A DNA stretch of 64,000 bases from positions 62,001 to 126,000 of the forward strand of contig JAFKEU010000005.1 of assembly GCA_017308475.1 (NCBI GenBank), written 5' to 3'. The notes below the pieces were generated by a model, which did no database searches, had not been told where the DNA came from, and saw nothing but the letters and a program-made list of their open reading frames with translations. The position numbers and the translations under genes are program-made. The stretch's first letter is position 1. Each line of letters starts with the position of its first letter. This stretch comes from Alphaproteobacteria bacterium (GTDB taxonomy: Bacteria; Pseudomonadota; Alphaproteobacteria; Micropepsales; Micropepsaceae). Positions 17,593 through 27,239 of this stretch are shown piece after piece.

Positions 17593-19899
17593 ATGAACGA
17601 TATTTCCCACCAGATCTGGGACATGAAGTACCGGCTCAAGGCGCCGGACGGAACGCCCGTCGACCGGTCTGTCGAAGAGACCTGGGCGCGGGTGGCACTG
17701 GCGCTTGCCGCGGCGGAACCGGCCGGGACCCGCGCGGCGCACGCCCATGAATTCGCCGCCGCGCTGGCCGGGCACCGCTTTCTTCCGGCAGGCCGCATCC
17801 TGGCCGGCGCCGGCACCGGCCGCGCCGTCACCCTGTTCAACTGTTTCGTGATGGGCACCATCGAAGATTCGATGGACGGCATCTTCAGTGCCCTGCGCGA
17901 GGCGGCACTGACGCTGCAGCAGGGCGGCGGCATCGGCTATGACTTTTCCACCCTGCGTCCCAAGGGCGCGCCGGTGAACGGGGTCGGCTCGGATGCCTCC
18001 GGTCCCGTATCCTTCATGGATGTGTGGGATGCGATGTGCCGCACCATCATGAGTGCGGGCTCGCGCCGCGGCGCGATGATGGCGACGCTGAGCGTCGATC
18101 ATCCCGACATCGAGGCGTTTATCGACGCCAAGCGCACGCCCGGCCGGCTGACCAATTTCAACCTGTCGGTGCTGGTCAGCGACGCCTTCATGGCGGCCAT
18201 GGAGGCCGACGGGGACTGGGAGCTGAAATTCGGCGGCCAGGTCTGGCGCACCGTGCGCGCCCGCGCGCTGTGGGAGCGCATCATGCGTTCCACCTATGAT
18301 TATGCCGAGCCGGGCGTGATCTTCATCGACCGCATCAACCAGCAGGACAACCTGGCCTATTGCGAGCGCATTTCGGCCACCAACCCCTGCGGCGAACAGC
18401 CCCTGCCGCCTTATGGCGCCTGCCTTCTGGGTTCGATCAACCTAGCCAGGCTGGTGAGGAACCCGTTCTCGGATGATGCCCGGCTGGACATGGCGGCCCT
18501 GGAAAACCTGACCGTCACGGCCGTCAGAATGCTGGACAATGCCATCGACGTGTCGCGTTTTCCGCTGGAGGCCCAGCGGCAGGAAGCCCTTGCCAAGCGC
18601 CGCATCGGGCTGGGCGTGACGGGCCTGGCCGACGCGCTGATCTTCTGCAAGGTCCGCTATGGCTCGCCCGAGAGCCTGGCCCTGATCCGCCAGTGGCTGG
18701 AGGCCATCAGCCATGCCGCCTATCGCGCCAGCGCGGCGCTGGCCAAGGAAAAAGGCGCTTTTCCGCTGTTCGATGCGGAAGAATATCTGAAGCGCCCCCA
18801 CATCGCCGCGCTGCCCGGGGACATCCGCGAAGCAATCGCCGCCCACGGCATCCGCAATGCGCTGCTCACCTCCATCGCGCCCACCGGCACCATCTCGCTT
18901 CTGGCGGGCAATGTCTCCAGCGGCATAGAGCCGGTCTTCGCCTACAGCTACAGCCGCAAGATCCTGCAACCGGACGGCAGCCGCACCGAGCAGACGGTGA
19001 GCGATTATGCCGCGCGCGTCTTTCATGCCAGGTTCGGGGAAGACGCCGCCCTGCCTGACTATTCAGTCAACGCACAGACGCTGCCGCCCTCTGCCCATCT
19101 GGCGGTGCAGGCGGCCGCCCAGCCATTCATCGACAGCGCAATTTCCAAGACCATCAATGTGCCCGCGGCGATTTCCTTTCAGAATTTCGCCCATGTCTAT
19201 GAGGACGCCTATGCCAAAGGCTGCAAGGGCTGCACCACCTATCGCCCGAATGCGGTGACCGGTTCGGTACTGGCCTTCGAAGAGCCCAGGGATGCGGTGC
19301 CGGCGGAAACGGTGATCGGACGGGACGGCGAGCCCGAACTGCCGCTGCCCCCGCCCAGGACCAGGGCGGGCGACGTCGTCTATATCACCAAGCCGCTGGA
19401 CCGGCCCGATGCGCTTCTGGGCCGGACCTACAAGATCAAATGGCTCGACAGCGACCATGCCTTCTACATCACCATCAACGACGTCGAGCGGGACGGGCGG
19501 GTGCGCCCCTTCGAGATTTTCATCAACTCCAAGAACATGGAGGCTTATGCCTGGGCGCTGGCGCTGACGCGGATGATATCGGCGGTATTCCGGCGGGGCG
19601 GCGATGTCAGCTTCGTGGTCGAGGAGATGAAGGCCATTTTCGATCCGCGCGGCGGCCAGTGGATGGGCGGGCGCTATGTCCCCTCGCTGCTGGCGGCGAT
19701 CGGCGAGGTGATCGAGCGGCACATGATCGAAATCGGCTTTCTGGGCCAGCGCGGGCCGTCCATCATGCCGGGCGCGGATGGGGCCGTGGCGGTGGAGGGC
19801 GCGCGCGCCCGCTTTTGTCCGCGCTGCGGCGATGCCAGTTTCGTCAGGCTGGAGGGCTGTGATTCCTGTTTGTCGTGCGGCTATTCCAAGTGCGGATAA
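17593..19899 (+). CDS. nrdJ: Adenosylcobalamin-dependent ribonucleotide reductase (class II)
   Basis: A 768-residue enzyme reducing ribonucleotides with a B12-generated thiyl radical, independent of oxygen. Catalytic residues are recognisable: Cys84 (FNCFVMG), thiyl-radical Cys266 in [14 protein letters not shown], and Cys277 eleven residues later, the spacing of the Thermotoga enzyme. A C-terminal zinc-ribbon-like Cys tail (CPRCGD … [13 protein letters not shown]) is typical of the alphaproteobacterial form and may re-reduce the active site. ATG 17593 follows a GGA; ATG 17572 would add seven residues. No cobalamin riboswitch is seen upstream. Confidence 0.93.
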   Translation: MNDISHQIWDMKYRLKAPDGTPVDRSVEETWARVALALAAAEPAGTRAAHAHEFAAALAGHRFLPAGRILAGAGTGRAVTLFNCFVMGTIEDSMDGIFSALREAALTLQQGGGIGYDFSTLRPKGAPVNGVGSDASGPVSFMDVWDAMCRTIMSAGSRRGAMMATLSVDHPDIEAFIDAKRTPGRLTNFNLSVLVSDAFMAAMEADGDWELKFGGQVWRTVRARALWERIMRSTYDYAEPGVIFIDRINQQDNLAYCERISATNPCGEQPLPPYGACLLGSINLARLVRNPFSDDARLDMAALENLTVTAVRMLDNAIDVSRFPLEAQRQEALAKRRIGLGVTGLADALIFCKVRYGSPESLALIRQWLEAISHAAYRASAALAKEKGAFPLFDAEEYLKRPHIAALPGDIREAIAAHGIRNALLTSIAPTGTISLLAGNVSSGIEPVFAYSYSRKILQPDGSRTEQTVSDYAARVFHARFGEDAALPDYSVNAQTLPPSAHLAVQAAAQPFIDSAISKTINVPAAISFQNFAHVYEDAYAKGCKGCTTYRPNAVTGSVLAFEEPRDAVPAETVIGRDGEPELPLPPPRTRAGDVVYITKPLDRPDALLGRTYKIKWLDSDHAFYITINDVERDGRVRPFEIFINSKNMEAYAWALALTRMISAVFRRGGDVSFVVEEMKAIFDPRGGQWMGGRYVPSLLAAIGEVIERHMIEIGFLGQRGPSIMPGADGAVAVEGARARFCPRCGDASFVRLEGCDSCLSCGYSKCG

Positions 19900-19905
19900 T
19901 ATAAG

Positions 19906-20658
19906 TTGAGATATTCCTCGCGTTTCTGGCTTTACGCCCCCATCACCACATTCCTGATCCTGGCGGCGGCGGTGATGATCCACTGGTGGTACGCCGCGCA
20001 GGCCTTTGAAAAGGCGTTGGCCACGGTGAAAAGCCATGAGGTCGCGCCCGGCATCACCCTTAACTGGTCGAAGGTGGAGGTCGGCGGCTTTCCCTTCCGC
20101 ATCGACGCCGATTTCGAGAATTTCTCCGCGGCGGGCGCCGCCGCGCGGGGACCCTTTGCCTGGACCAGCGAAAAATTCGCGCTGCACACGCTGACCTATG
20201 GCCGGCGCAAGACCGTCTACGAGGCGGCCGGGCAGCAGCATCTTCAATGGGTGGCGGGCGATGGCCGGATGCGCCGCGTCGACTTCCTGCCCGGGACCAT
20301 GCGCGCCAGCAGCACCACCGACGCGCGGGGCCTTGCGCGCTTCGACCTCGACATTGTCGATGCGGACGGCAGGGGCTTCACCGCGCGGCGCCTGCAATTC
20401 CACATGCGCCGCGATCCCGACGGCAAGGATCTGGACGTGATGGCCAGAAGCGACGACTGGAAGAGCGGGGGCGAGGCCGCGCCGCTGGTGGAAGGCTATT
20501 TCACCCTCACAAGGTCCGCGCCGCTGATGCCGCTTTTGGCGGGCGCGGGCTTCTGGCCCGATGTGGTGACCCAATGGCATGACCAGGGCGGCCGGCAGAA
20601 GCTGACCAAGGGCACCCGGCCCGAGCTGGCGGCACGGGCGCTTTCGGGATTGTTCTGA
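19906..20658 (+). CDS. DUF2125 family membrane-anchored protein
   Basis: A 250-residue protein beginning at TTG. An N-terminal transmembrane helix (residues 9-26) is followed by a periplasmic domain with VEVGGFPFRIDADFENF, the DUF2125 signature. The family is mostly alphaproteobacterial and of unknown function, with a beta-rich fold resembling lipid-transfer or envelope proteins. It lies six bases after nrdJ, and a strong hairpin follows its stop. Confidence 0.82.
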   Translation: MRYSSRFWLYAPITTFLILAAAVMIHWWYAAQAFEKALATVKSHEVAPGITLNWSKVEVGGFPFRIDADFENFSAAGAAARGPFAWTSEKFALHTLTYGRRKTVYEAAGQQHLQWVAGDGRMRRVDFLPGTMRASSTTDARGLARFDLDIVDADGRGFTARRLQFHMRRDPDGKDLDVMARSDDWKSGGEAAPLVEGYFTLTRSAPLMPLLAGAGFWPDVVTQWHDQGGRQKLTKGTRPELAARALSGLF

Positions 20659-20670
20659 ATTTCCCAAGCT

Positions 20671-20701
20671 TGTCATGGCCCACGTAAAGTGGGCCGTGAC
20701 A
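20671..20701. terminator. TGTCATG hairpin, family B copy 1
   Basis: A 13-bp stem (TGTCATGGCCCAC with GTGGGCCGTGACA, one G-T wobble) and a 5-base loop between convergent DUF2125 and tyrC. A relative lies at 28618-28648. Likely a bidirectional terminator or dispersed palindrome. Confidence 0.5.
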
Positions 20702-20721
20702 TTCGTGGATTCTGTGCGGAC

Positions 20722-21639
20722 CTAATTCTGATCGCGCCCAAAGTTGGGTGCGGCAGACTCCTGGCCCATGTCGATGATCGCTCGGCGGATGGCGCGGGTG
20801 CGGGTGAAGAACTCGTACAGCTTGTCGCCGTCGCCATTGCGGATGGCCCGCTGCAGCACGGCCAGATCCTCGTTGAAGCGGCCCAGCACTTCCATCACCG
20901 CGTCCTTGTTGTTCAGGAACACGTCGCGCCACATGGTGGGATCGGAGGCGGCGATGCGGGTGAAGTCGCGAAAGCCGCCGGCGGAATATTTGATCACCTC
21001 GCCCTCGGTGACGGTCTCAAGGTCGTGGGCGGTGCCCACGATGTTGTACGCGATCAGGTGCGGCAGGTGCGAGGTTATGGCCAGGACCAGGTCATGATGC
21101 GTCGCGTCCATCGCATCCACCTGGCTGCCCAGTCCCTGCCAGAATCCCTTCAGCCGCGCGACCGCGCCCGGGTCCGCGCCGGGAAGCGGCGTCAGGATGG
21201 CCCAGCGGTTGTCGAACAGGCTGGCAAAGCCCGCCTCGGGACCGGAAAATTCGGTGCCGGCGATCGGATGGGCGGGAATGAAATGCACGCCCGCCGGCAC
21301 ATGCGGGGCCATATCGCGGATCACCGCGCACTTGACCGAGCCCACATCCGAAAGGATGGCGCCTGTCTTCAGGTACGGTGCGATGGCTTGCGCCACGGGC
21401 CCGCAGGCCCCCACCGGCACGCACAGGACCACCAGTTCGGCATCGGCCACGGCGCTGCCGGAATCCTCGGCCACCGCATCGCAAAAGCCCAGCGTGGCGG
21501 CGCGGGTTCGCACATCGGCACTGGCGTCGAAGCCCACGATCTCGCGCGCCAGAATGCCCCGCCGCGCCGCGTGGGCGATGGAGGAGCCGATCAGGCCCAG
21601 CCCGATGATGGCGATCTTGCCGAAGGGGTCCATCGTCAT
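20722..21639 (-). CDS. tyrC: Prephenate/arogenate dehydrogenase
   Basis: A 305-residue NAD(P)-dependent enzyme of tyrosine synthesis, oxidatively decarboxylating prephenate or arogenate. The Rossmann motif IAIIGLGLIGSSIAHAARR is at the N-terminus, and DVGSVKCAV and HPIAGTE are diagnostic of the family. It overlaps hisC by 4 bases; hisC-type aminotransferase plus tyrC is a common alphaproteobacterial pair for aromatic amino acids. ATG 21639 or 21633 could be used. Confidence 0.92.
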   Translation of the reverse strand: MTMDPFGKIAIIGLGLIGSSIAHAARRGILAREIVGFDASADVRTRAATLGFCDAVAEDSGSAVADAELVVLCVPVGACGPVAQAIAPYLKTGAILSDVGSVKCAVIRDMAPHVPAGVHFIPAHPIAGTEFSGPEAGFASLFDNRWAILTPLPGADPGAVARLKGFWQGLGSQVDAMDATHHDLVLAITSHLPHLIAYNIVGTAHDLETVTEGEVIKYSAGGFRDFTRIAASDPTMWRDVFLNNKDAVMEVLGRFNEDLAVLQRAIRNGDGDKLYEFFTRTRAIRRAIIDMGQESAAPNFGRDQN

Positions 21640-22757
21640 GCCGCCATGAACTGCTGGATCAGCGACACGGCGAGGCGATTTTCCTCTTCCGTGCCGATGG
21701 TCATGCGAAGGCAGTCGGGCAGGCCATAGCTTGCCACGCCGCGCAGGATTACGCCGTTCTTGCTGAGAAAAGCATCGGCCTTGGCAGCCGTCTTGTCGCC
21801 GCCGGCCGGAAAATGGATCAGCACGAAGTTGGCGGCGCTGTCGTCCACGCGCAGGCCGGTCTTGCGCAGTTCGGTGGTAACCCAGGCCAGCCAGCGGCTG
21901 TTATGGTCGCGGCCGCGTGCAACAAGCTCCTGGTCACGCACTGCCGCCGCGCCGGCGATTTGCTGCAGGGTCGAGGTGTTGAACGGCCCGCGGATGCGGT
22001 TGAGCACGTCGCAGATCGCCGCCGGGGCATAGACCCAGCCCAGCCGCAATCCCGCCAGCCCGTACATCTTGGAGAAGGTGCGGGTCATCACGACATTATC
22101 GTTGGCTTTCACCAGCTCCACGCCCGGCTCGTAGTCGGGCGCGGTGACATATTCGGCATAGGCCGCGTCGATGATAAGCAGCACATCCTTGGGCAGGCCG
22201 GCATGCAGACGGTTCATCTCGTCCCGCGTGAGGTAGGAGCCGGTGGGGTTGTTGGGATTGGCGATGTAGACGATGCGGGTCTTGGGCGTCACCGCCGCCA
22301 GCATCGCGTCGACATCGATCTTGATGCCACTGTTGGTGTCGCGTTCCGGCACTATCACCGGCACCGCGCTGTTGGCGCGGGTGATGATTTCATAGACCAG
22401 GAAGGCGTGGCGGCTGAGCACCGCCTCGTCGCCCGGCTGCAGATAGGCGTTGGCCAGCATGGTCAGGATCGGGCCGGAGCCTTCGCCACCCGCCACGATC
22501 CGGTCGGGATCCAGGCCATGCACTTCGCCAATCGCCTCGCGCAGCATGCGGGTGCTGCCGTCCGGATAAAGCTGCAGGTCGTGCGCGGCGCTGCGCAGGG
22601 CCGCCATCGCCTTGGGGCTGGGGCCAATGGGGGATTCATTGGAGGACAGCTTGATGGGCTTTGCCACGCCGGGCACGGCGGCACGCCCGCCGACATAGAG
22701 CGAGACCTCGAGGATTCCGGGCTTGGGCGTGGGGGGCATAAGGTCGAGGAGGTCCAA
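21636..22757 (-). CDS. hisC: Histidinol-phosphate/aromatic aminotransferase
   Basis: A 373-residue class I/II PLP aminotransferase. The N-terminal LSSNESPIGPSPKA, YIANPNNPTGSYL and DAAYAEY motifs are seen, and the PLP lysine is in TRTFSKMYGLAGLRLGW. In this context the enzyme can serve both histidine and tyrosine/phenylalanine synthesis. The overlap with tyrC indicates co-translation. It is divergent from metX. Confidence 0.92.
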   Translation of the reverse strand: MDLLDLMPPTPKPGILEVSLYVGGRAAVPGVAKPIKLSSNESPIGPSPKAMAALRSAAHDLQLYPDGSTRMLREAIGEVHGLDPDRIVAGGEGSGPILTMLANAYLQPGDEAVLSRHAFLVYEIITRANSAVPVIVPERDTNSGIKIDVDAMLAAVTPKTRIVYIANPNNPTGSYLTRDEMNRLHAGLPKDVLLIIDAAYAEYVTAPDYEPGVELVKANDNVVMTRTFSKMYGLAGLRLGWVYAPAAICDVLNRIRGPFNTSTLQQIAGAAAVRDQELVARGRDHNSRWLAWVTTELRKTGLRVDDSAANFVLIHFPAGGDKTAAKADAFLSKNGVILRGVASYGLPDCLRMTIGTEEENRLAVSLIQQFMAA

Positions 22758-22922
22758 AAAAGGGCGCTATTGATAGTGGCTGGGGCGGCAAAAGCAAAGC
22801 CGGGCGGACCTTTGCGGCCCCCCGCAACCCCGCCATGCCCGCTGCCAGATTGACAGGGGGTGGGGGGCGCCTTAGCTAGCGATCCGCAAAAAAGGCTTTG
22901 GCCGCATTGAGGCTTGGCGGCG

Positions 22923-24077
22923 ATGACAGACGCGCCCCGTTTTGTAAAGCCGGTGACCCGCCCGGCCGATGTCGGGCTGGCAGTGACCTTCGACGGGCCG
23001 CTGGCGCTGGACTGTGGCCGCAGCCTGTCGCCCGTCACCATCGCCTATATGACCTATGGCACGCTGAATGCGGCGCGTTCCAACGCCGTGCTTGTCTGCC
23101 ACGCCCTCACCGGCGACCAGTTCGTCGCCTCGGACCATCCCATCACCGGTAAGCATGGCTGGTGGACGTCCATGGTGGGACCGGGCAAATCCATCGACAC
23201 CGACCGGTTCTTTGTCATCTGCGCCAATGTGATCGGCGGGTGCATGGGCTCTACCGGCCCGACGGAGGCCGATCCGGCCACCGGCAAACCTTATGGCCTG
23301 GATTTTCCCCTGATCACCATCCGCGACATGGTGCGGGCGCAGAAGATGCTGGTCGATCACCTGGGCATCGAAAAGCTGCTGGCGGTGGCGGGCGGCTCGA
23401 TGGGCGGCATGCAGGTGCTGCAATGGGCGGCGTCGTACCCTGAAAGCGTGCGCGCGGTGGTGCCGATCGCCTGTGCCGCGCGCCATTCGGCCCAGAACAT
23501 CGCCTTCCACGAAGTGGGCCGGCAGGCGATCATGGCGGACCCCGACTGGCATGGCGGCAGGTATGCCGAGGCCGGCGCCTTCCCGTCCAAGGGCCTGGCG
23601 GTGGCGCGCATGGCCGCGCACATCACCTATGTCTCGGAAGCGGCGCTGCAGCGCAAATTCGGCCGCAACCTGCAGAATCGGGCGGCGCTGTCCTTCCAGT
23701 TCGCGCCGGACTTCCAGATCGAATCCTATCTGCACCATCAGGGCGCGACCTTCGTCGACCGTTTCGATGCCAATTCCTATCTCTACATCACCCGTGCGAT
23801 GGACTATTTCGACCTGGCCGCCGAGCATGGCGGGGTGCTGGCCGATGCCTTCCGCGACAGTCCCGTGCGCTTCTGCATCATCTCATTTTCCAGCGACTGG
23901 CTTTTCCCGCCCGGCGAGAACAAGCAGATCGCCCACGCCCTGAACGCGGTCGCCGCCAAGGTGAGCTTCGTGGAGATCAAGACCGACAAGGGCCATGACG
24001 CCTTCCTGCTGCACGAGCCCGAGATGTTCGACACGGTGCGCGGCTTTTTGAATCACGCGGCAACGGACATCGCATGA
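22923..24077 (+). CDS. metX: Homoserine O-acetyltransferase (or succinyltransferase) MetX
   Basis: A 384-residue alpha/beta-hydrolase enzyme that acylates homoserine for methionine synthesis. The nucleophile Ser is in [13 protein letters not shown]; the Asp and His of the triad are placed near SSDWLFPP and KGHDAFL. ATG 22923 is preferred over TTG 22914 because GAGG lies about 10 bases upstream. It is coupled to metW by ATGA. Acetyl versus succinyl specificity cannot be read from the sequence by eye. Confidence 0.94.
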   Translation: MTDAPRFVKPVTRPADVGLAVTFDGPLALDCGRSLSPVTIAYMTYGTLNAARSNAVLVCHALTGDQFVASDHPITGKHGWWTSMVGPGKSIDTDRFFVICANVIGGCMGSTGPTEADPATGKPYGLDFPLITIRDMVRAQKMLVDHLGIEKLLAVAGGSMGGMQVLQWAASYPESVRAVVPIACAARHSAQNIAFHEVGRQAIMADPDWHGGRYAEAGAFPSKGLAVARMAAHITYVSEAALQRKFGRNLQNRAALSFQFAPDFQIESYLHHQGATFVDRFDANSYLYITRAMDYFDLAAEHGGVLADAFRDSPVRFCIISFSSDWLFPPGENKQIAHALNAVAAKVSFVEIKTDKGHDAFLLHEPEMFDTVRGFLNHAATDIA

Positions 24078-24706
24078 GCACCCCCCAGAATCTGAGGCCG
24101 GACCTGGCGGCCATCGCCGCCATGATCCGTCCGGGCGCCCGCGTGCTGGATGTGGGCTGCGGCGACGGCGCGCTGCTGGAGCACCTGGTCACGACCAAGG
24201 GCGTGGATGGCCGCGGCATCGAGATCAGCCAGGCCAATGTGAATGCCTGCGTGGCGCGCGGCCTGGCGGTGGTGCAGGGCGATGCCGATACCGACCTGGT
24301 CGACTATCCCGCCCAGGTGTTCGACGCGGTGATCCTGTCGCAGACCATTCAGGCCACCGAGAAGCCGGCAGCGGTGCTGAACCACCTGTTGCGCATCGGC
24401 CGGCGCACCGCCGTGTCGCTGCCCAATTTCGGCTATTGGAAGGTGCGTGCCTCGCTGCTGGCGGGGGGGCGCATGCCGCGCACCCGCTCGCTGGATCAAA
24501 CCTGGTACGACACGCCCAACATCCATCTTTGCACCCTGGCCGATTTCGTCGACCTGACCGTGGCATGCGGCGCCACCATCGTGGAGGCGCATGCGCTGAA
24601 GGAAAGCGGGCGCACCGGGCACATGGATCCGCGCCGGCTGACGCACGGCATCCTGGGCCCCAACCTGTTTGCACAGGGCGGCGTCTTTCTGCTCAAGAAG
24701 GCTTGA
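24074..24706 (+). CDS. metW: Methionine biosynthesis protein MetW
   Basis: A 210-residue methyltransferase-like protein with the SAM-type motif [16 protein letters not shown], then [17 protein letters not shown] and [11 protein letters not shown], hallmark MetW segments. MetW is needed with MetX for the homoserine acylation step in many proteobacteria. It overlaps the metX stop by 4 bases and runs 14 bases into the convergent methyltransferase gene. Confidence 0.94.
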   Translation: MSTPQNLRPDLAAIAAMIRPGARVLDVGCGDGALLEHLVTTKGVDGRGIEISQANVNACVARGLAVVQGDADTDLVDYPAQVFDAVILSQTIQATEKPAAVLNHLLRIGRRTAVSLPNFGYWKVRASLLAGGRMPRTRSLDQTWYDTPNIHLCTLADFVDLTVACGATIVEAHALKESGRTGHMDPRRLTHGILGPNLFAQGGVFLLKKA

Positions 24707-25415
24707 AACCGTCCCGGGCGGGCTTCAGCGCAGATTTGGCGCCTTGCGGTAACGCGGGGCGGGCCGCGGCATAGAGCGACTTTGTCGCTTCCACCAGATG
24801 CACCCCGCCCATGCGGGGAAAAAGCCGCGCGCCCATCCGTTCCCAGCCCGTACCGCTGCCCACAAGGGCGCGGCTTTTCAGCGGCGGCGCATAGAGCGCG
24901 CGTTGCCAGTGCACAGGTTCGAACAGCACATCGCGCAACAGCCAATCCAGTTCGCGGCGGGAGAATGGCCGTCCCTGGCCGAAAGGCGAGATATCCACCT
25001 GGGCCCACAGGCTAGCGCGGTTGGGCGCCACGATCAGGATGCGGCCTTCCGGCGCCAGCACCCGCCAGAGCTGGCGCAGCAGCGGGCGCAACTGTTCAGC
25101 GCTTTCCAGGCCGTGCACCACCAGGATGCGGTCGAAGAAGACATCGGGAAAGGGCAGCGCATCTTCCTCGCACAGCAGCGCGACATTGCGCCCCTGCGGC
25201 CAGGCGATCACCCCCATGGCGGCGGGCATGGCGGCGATGGCGCGTTCGGCGTCTGGGAAGGCGCGCAGATAGGGTGTCGCAAAGCCATAGCCCAGAAGGC
25301 GCCGGCCGCCGAGATCCGGCCACAAGGCGCGCACCCGGCGCTGGATAATGCGCCGCGCCAACTGCCCCAGCGGCGCTTGGTAGAAGGCGGCCAGATCGCG
25401 GACATCCTGCGGCAT
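24693..25415 (-). CDS. Class I SAM-dependent methyltransferase
   Basis: A 240-residue protein. Recognisable parts are DIILVVHGLE-like LVVHGLESAEQLRPLLRQLWRVLAPEGR and the motif ILIVAPNRASLW, as in methyltransferase domain family members adjacent to gloB in alphaproteobacteria. The glycine-rich SAM loop near LGYGFATPYLRAF is degenerate. Substrate unknown. The gene is convergent with metW and divergent from gloB. Confidence 0.7.
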   Translation of the reverse strand: MPQDVRDLAAFYQAPLGQLARRIIQRRVRALWPDLGGRRLLGYGFATPYLRAFPDAERAIAAMPAAMGVIAWPQGRNVALLCEEDALPFPDVFFDRILVVHGLESAEQLRPLLRQLWRVLAPEGRILIVAPNRASLWAQVDISPFGQGRPFSRRELDWLLRDVLFEPVHWQRALYAPPLKSRALVGSGTGWERMGARLFPRMGGVHLVEATKSLYAAARPALPQGAKSALKPARDGFKPS

Positions 25416-25494
25416 GGCCCAAGGACTTAAACCCGCTTTGGGCGTTGTTCAACGGGGCCTGTCTGCTAGGGTGCCGGCCGCGAAAGGAATTGCC

Positions 25495-26250
25495 ATGCCC
25501 ACCCGGATCGAGATCGTGCCATGCCTGTCGGACAATTACGCCTATCTGGTCAAGTCGGGCGATGCCTGCGCGGTGGTCGACCCGTCCGAGGCCGCGCCCG
25601 TGCGCGCCGCGCTGGCGGCAAGGGGCTGGACGCTGACGCACATTCTTAACACGCATCACCATCCCGACCATTGCGGCGGCAACCTGGAACTGAAAAGGGA
25701 AACCGGCGCGATCGTCGTGGGGCCCGGCAAGGATGCGGCGCGCATCCCCGGCATCGATGTGGGCGTCACCGAAGAGTCGGGCTGGGAATTCGACGGCCGC
25801 AAGGTTCAGGTGCTGGAAGTGCCCGCCCACACCAGGGGGGCGATCACCTTTGTGATCGACGGCAATGCGTTTACCGGCGACACGCTGTTTTCCATGGGCT
25901 GCGGACGGCTGTTCGAAGGCGACGCGACGATGATGTGGAACAGCCTTTCCAAGCTGATGACCCTGCCGGACGACACGGAAATCTATTGCGGCCATGAATA
26001 TACCGAAAGCAACGGCCGCTTCGCCCTGACGCTGGAGCCGCGCAATCTGGCGCTGCAAAAACGCATGGAAGAGGTCAAGGCGCTGCGCGCGGCCAAGAGG
26101 CCCACCGTGCCCGTCAGCATGGCGACCGAAAAGGCCACCAATCCCTTCCTGCGGCCTGACCAACCGGAAATCCGCAAGAGCCTTGGCATGGAAAGCGCCG
26201 ACACAGTCGCGGCCTTCCACGAAATCCGGGAACGGAAAAACAGATTCTAG
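25495..26250 (+). CDS. gloB: Hydroxyacylglutathione hydrolase (glyoxalase II)
   Basis: A 251-residue metallo-beta-lactamase-fold enzyme hydrolysing S-lactoylglutathione in methylglyoxal detoxification. The metal motif is THHHPDHCGG. TGDTLFSMGCGRLFEG and YCGHEYTESN carry further ligands and the glutathione-binding C-terminal region follows. The start is set at ATG 25495 because AAAGGA lies just upstream and the protein then begins MPTRIEIVPCLSDNYAYL, as in the family. Confidence 0.95.
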   Translation: MPTRIEIVPCLSDNYAYLVKSGDACAVVDPSEAAPVRAALAARGWTLTHILNTHHHPDHCGGNLELKRETGAIVVGPGKDAARIPGIDVGVTEESGWEFDGRKVQVLEVPAHTRGAITFVIDGNAFTGDTLFSMGCGRLFEGDATMMWNSLSKLMTLPDDTEIYCGHEYTESNGRFALTLEPRNLALQKRMEEVKALRAAKRPTVPVSMATEKATNPFLRPDQPEIRKSLGMESADTVAAFHEIRERKNRF

Positions 26251-26287
26251 GAGCGCCTGGCGAACACCGCGCCGGCGCGACGCGAAA

Positions 26288-26485
26288 TCAATGCTTGCTG
26301 TCGTCGCCAGAGCCGCCGGTGACGGCGCCGGCGGCGCCGCCCACCACATCGCCGGTCACGTCCACGGCGGTACCGGCCACAGACGTTGCAGCCCCCACGG
26401 TCGTGGATGCCACATCGTAGGCCATGCAGCCCGAGAGCCCAACGGCCAGGGCGGCAAAAGCGGCGGCGGCGAGCAGGACGCGCAT
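26288..26485 (-). CDS. Small Gly/Ala-rich lipoprotein
   Basis: A 65-residue lipoprotein; lipobox VGLSGC with lipidated Cys20. The mature part is a run of Val/Thr/Ala/Gly-rich short repeats (VASTTVGAATSVAGTAVDV…) and an acidic His-ended tail. Not recognised further; probably an outer- or inner-membrane surface peptide. Confidence 0.6.
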   Translation of the reverse strand: MRVLLAAAAFAALAVGLSGCMAYDVASTTVGAATSVAGTAVDVTGDVVGGAAGAVTGGSGDDSKH

Positions 26486-26555
26486 GACAGACCCCGTTTG
26501 ACAGCGCCGCAGATTGGCACCCTATTGGTGAAAGGGATACTAAAGATTTCTTGCC

Positions 26556-27152
26556 ATGTCTGACGCTCTTTTTGTGACCCGGCTTTACCGCGCCCGCCTT
26601 TCCGTGCCGGCGGGCCTGGCCGAGACCTGCCTTGGCATCGCCGCGGAGGACACCGCCGGACGCCGCTGGTCGCGCGATCATGGCTATGGCGGCTATACCT
26701 CCTATGCCTCGCTGAACGACCTGCCGCGCCGGGCCAGCATTTTCGAGGAGCTGGAGAAGAAAATCGCCGCCCATGTGGCGGCCTTTGCGCGCGAGCTTCA
26801 GTTCGACATGGCCGGCCGCAAATGCGAACTGGATTCGCTGTGGATCAATGTGATGAACAGGGGCGCCATTCATGTGCCGCATATCCATCCCCATTCGGCG
26901 ATCAGCGGCACCTATTACGTCACCGTGCCGCCGGGCTCGGGCGCCATCCGCTTCGAAGACCCGCGCCTTTCCATGATGATGGCCGCGCCGCCGCGCAAAA
27001 AGAATGCGCGGCCGGAAAACCGGGTCTTTGTCGATGTGACGCCCCGGCCGGGAATGCTGCTTTTGTGGGAAAGCTGGCTGCGCCATGGGGTGGAGGTCAG
27101 CGGCGCGAAGGCGCCCCGCATTTCCGCCAGCTTCAACTACCGCATCGGTTGA
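26556..27152 (+). CDS. 2OG-Fe(II) oxygenase-like protein (TIGR02466 type)
   Basis: A 198-residue protein with the double-stranded beta-helix pattern of TIGR02466 proteins. The metal/cosubstrate region is WINVMNRGAIHVPHIHPHS followed by SGTYYV. The distal His is in WLRHGVEVSG and the 2-oxoglutarate-binding Arg in PRISASFNYR. The substrate is unknown; relatives hydroxylate proteins or small molecules. Confidence 0.72.
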   Translation: MSDALFVTRLYRARLSVPAGLAETCLGIAAEDTAGRRWSRDHGYGGYTSYASLNDLPRRASIFEELEKKIAAHVAAFARELQFDMAGRKCELDSLWINVMNRGAIHVPHIHPHSAISGTYYVTVPPGSGAIRFEDPRLSMMMAAPPRKKNARPENRVFVDVTPRPGMLLLWESWLRHGVEVSGAKAPRISASFNYRIG

Positions 27153-27239
27153 GGGGCGCCGCGACAAGTGGCGACAAACAGCGGCTGTTCGCCGGCCCGT
27201 CCCAGCGGCTAAGCTTCGCAAAAATCCGGGGAGAAAAGC

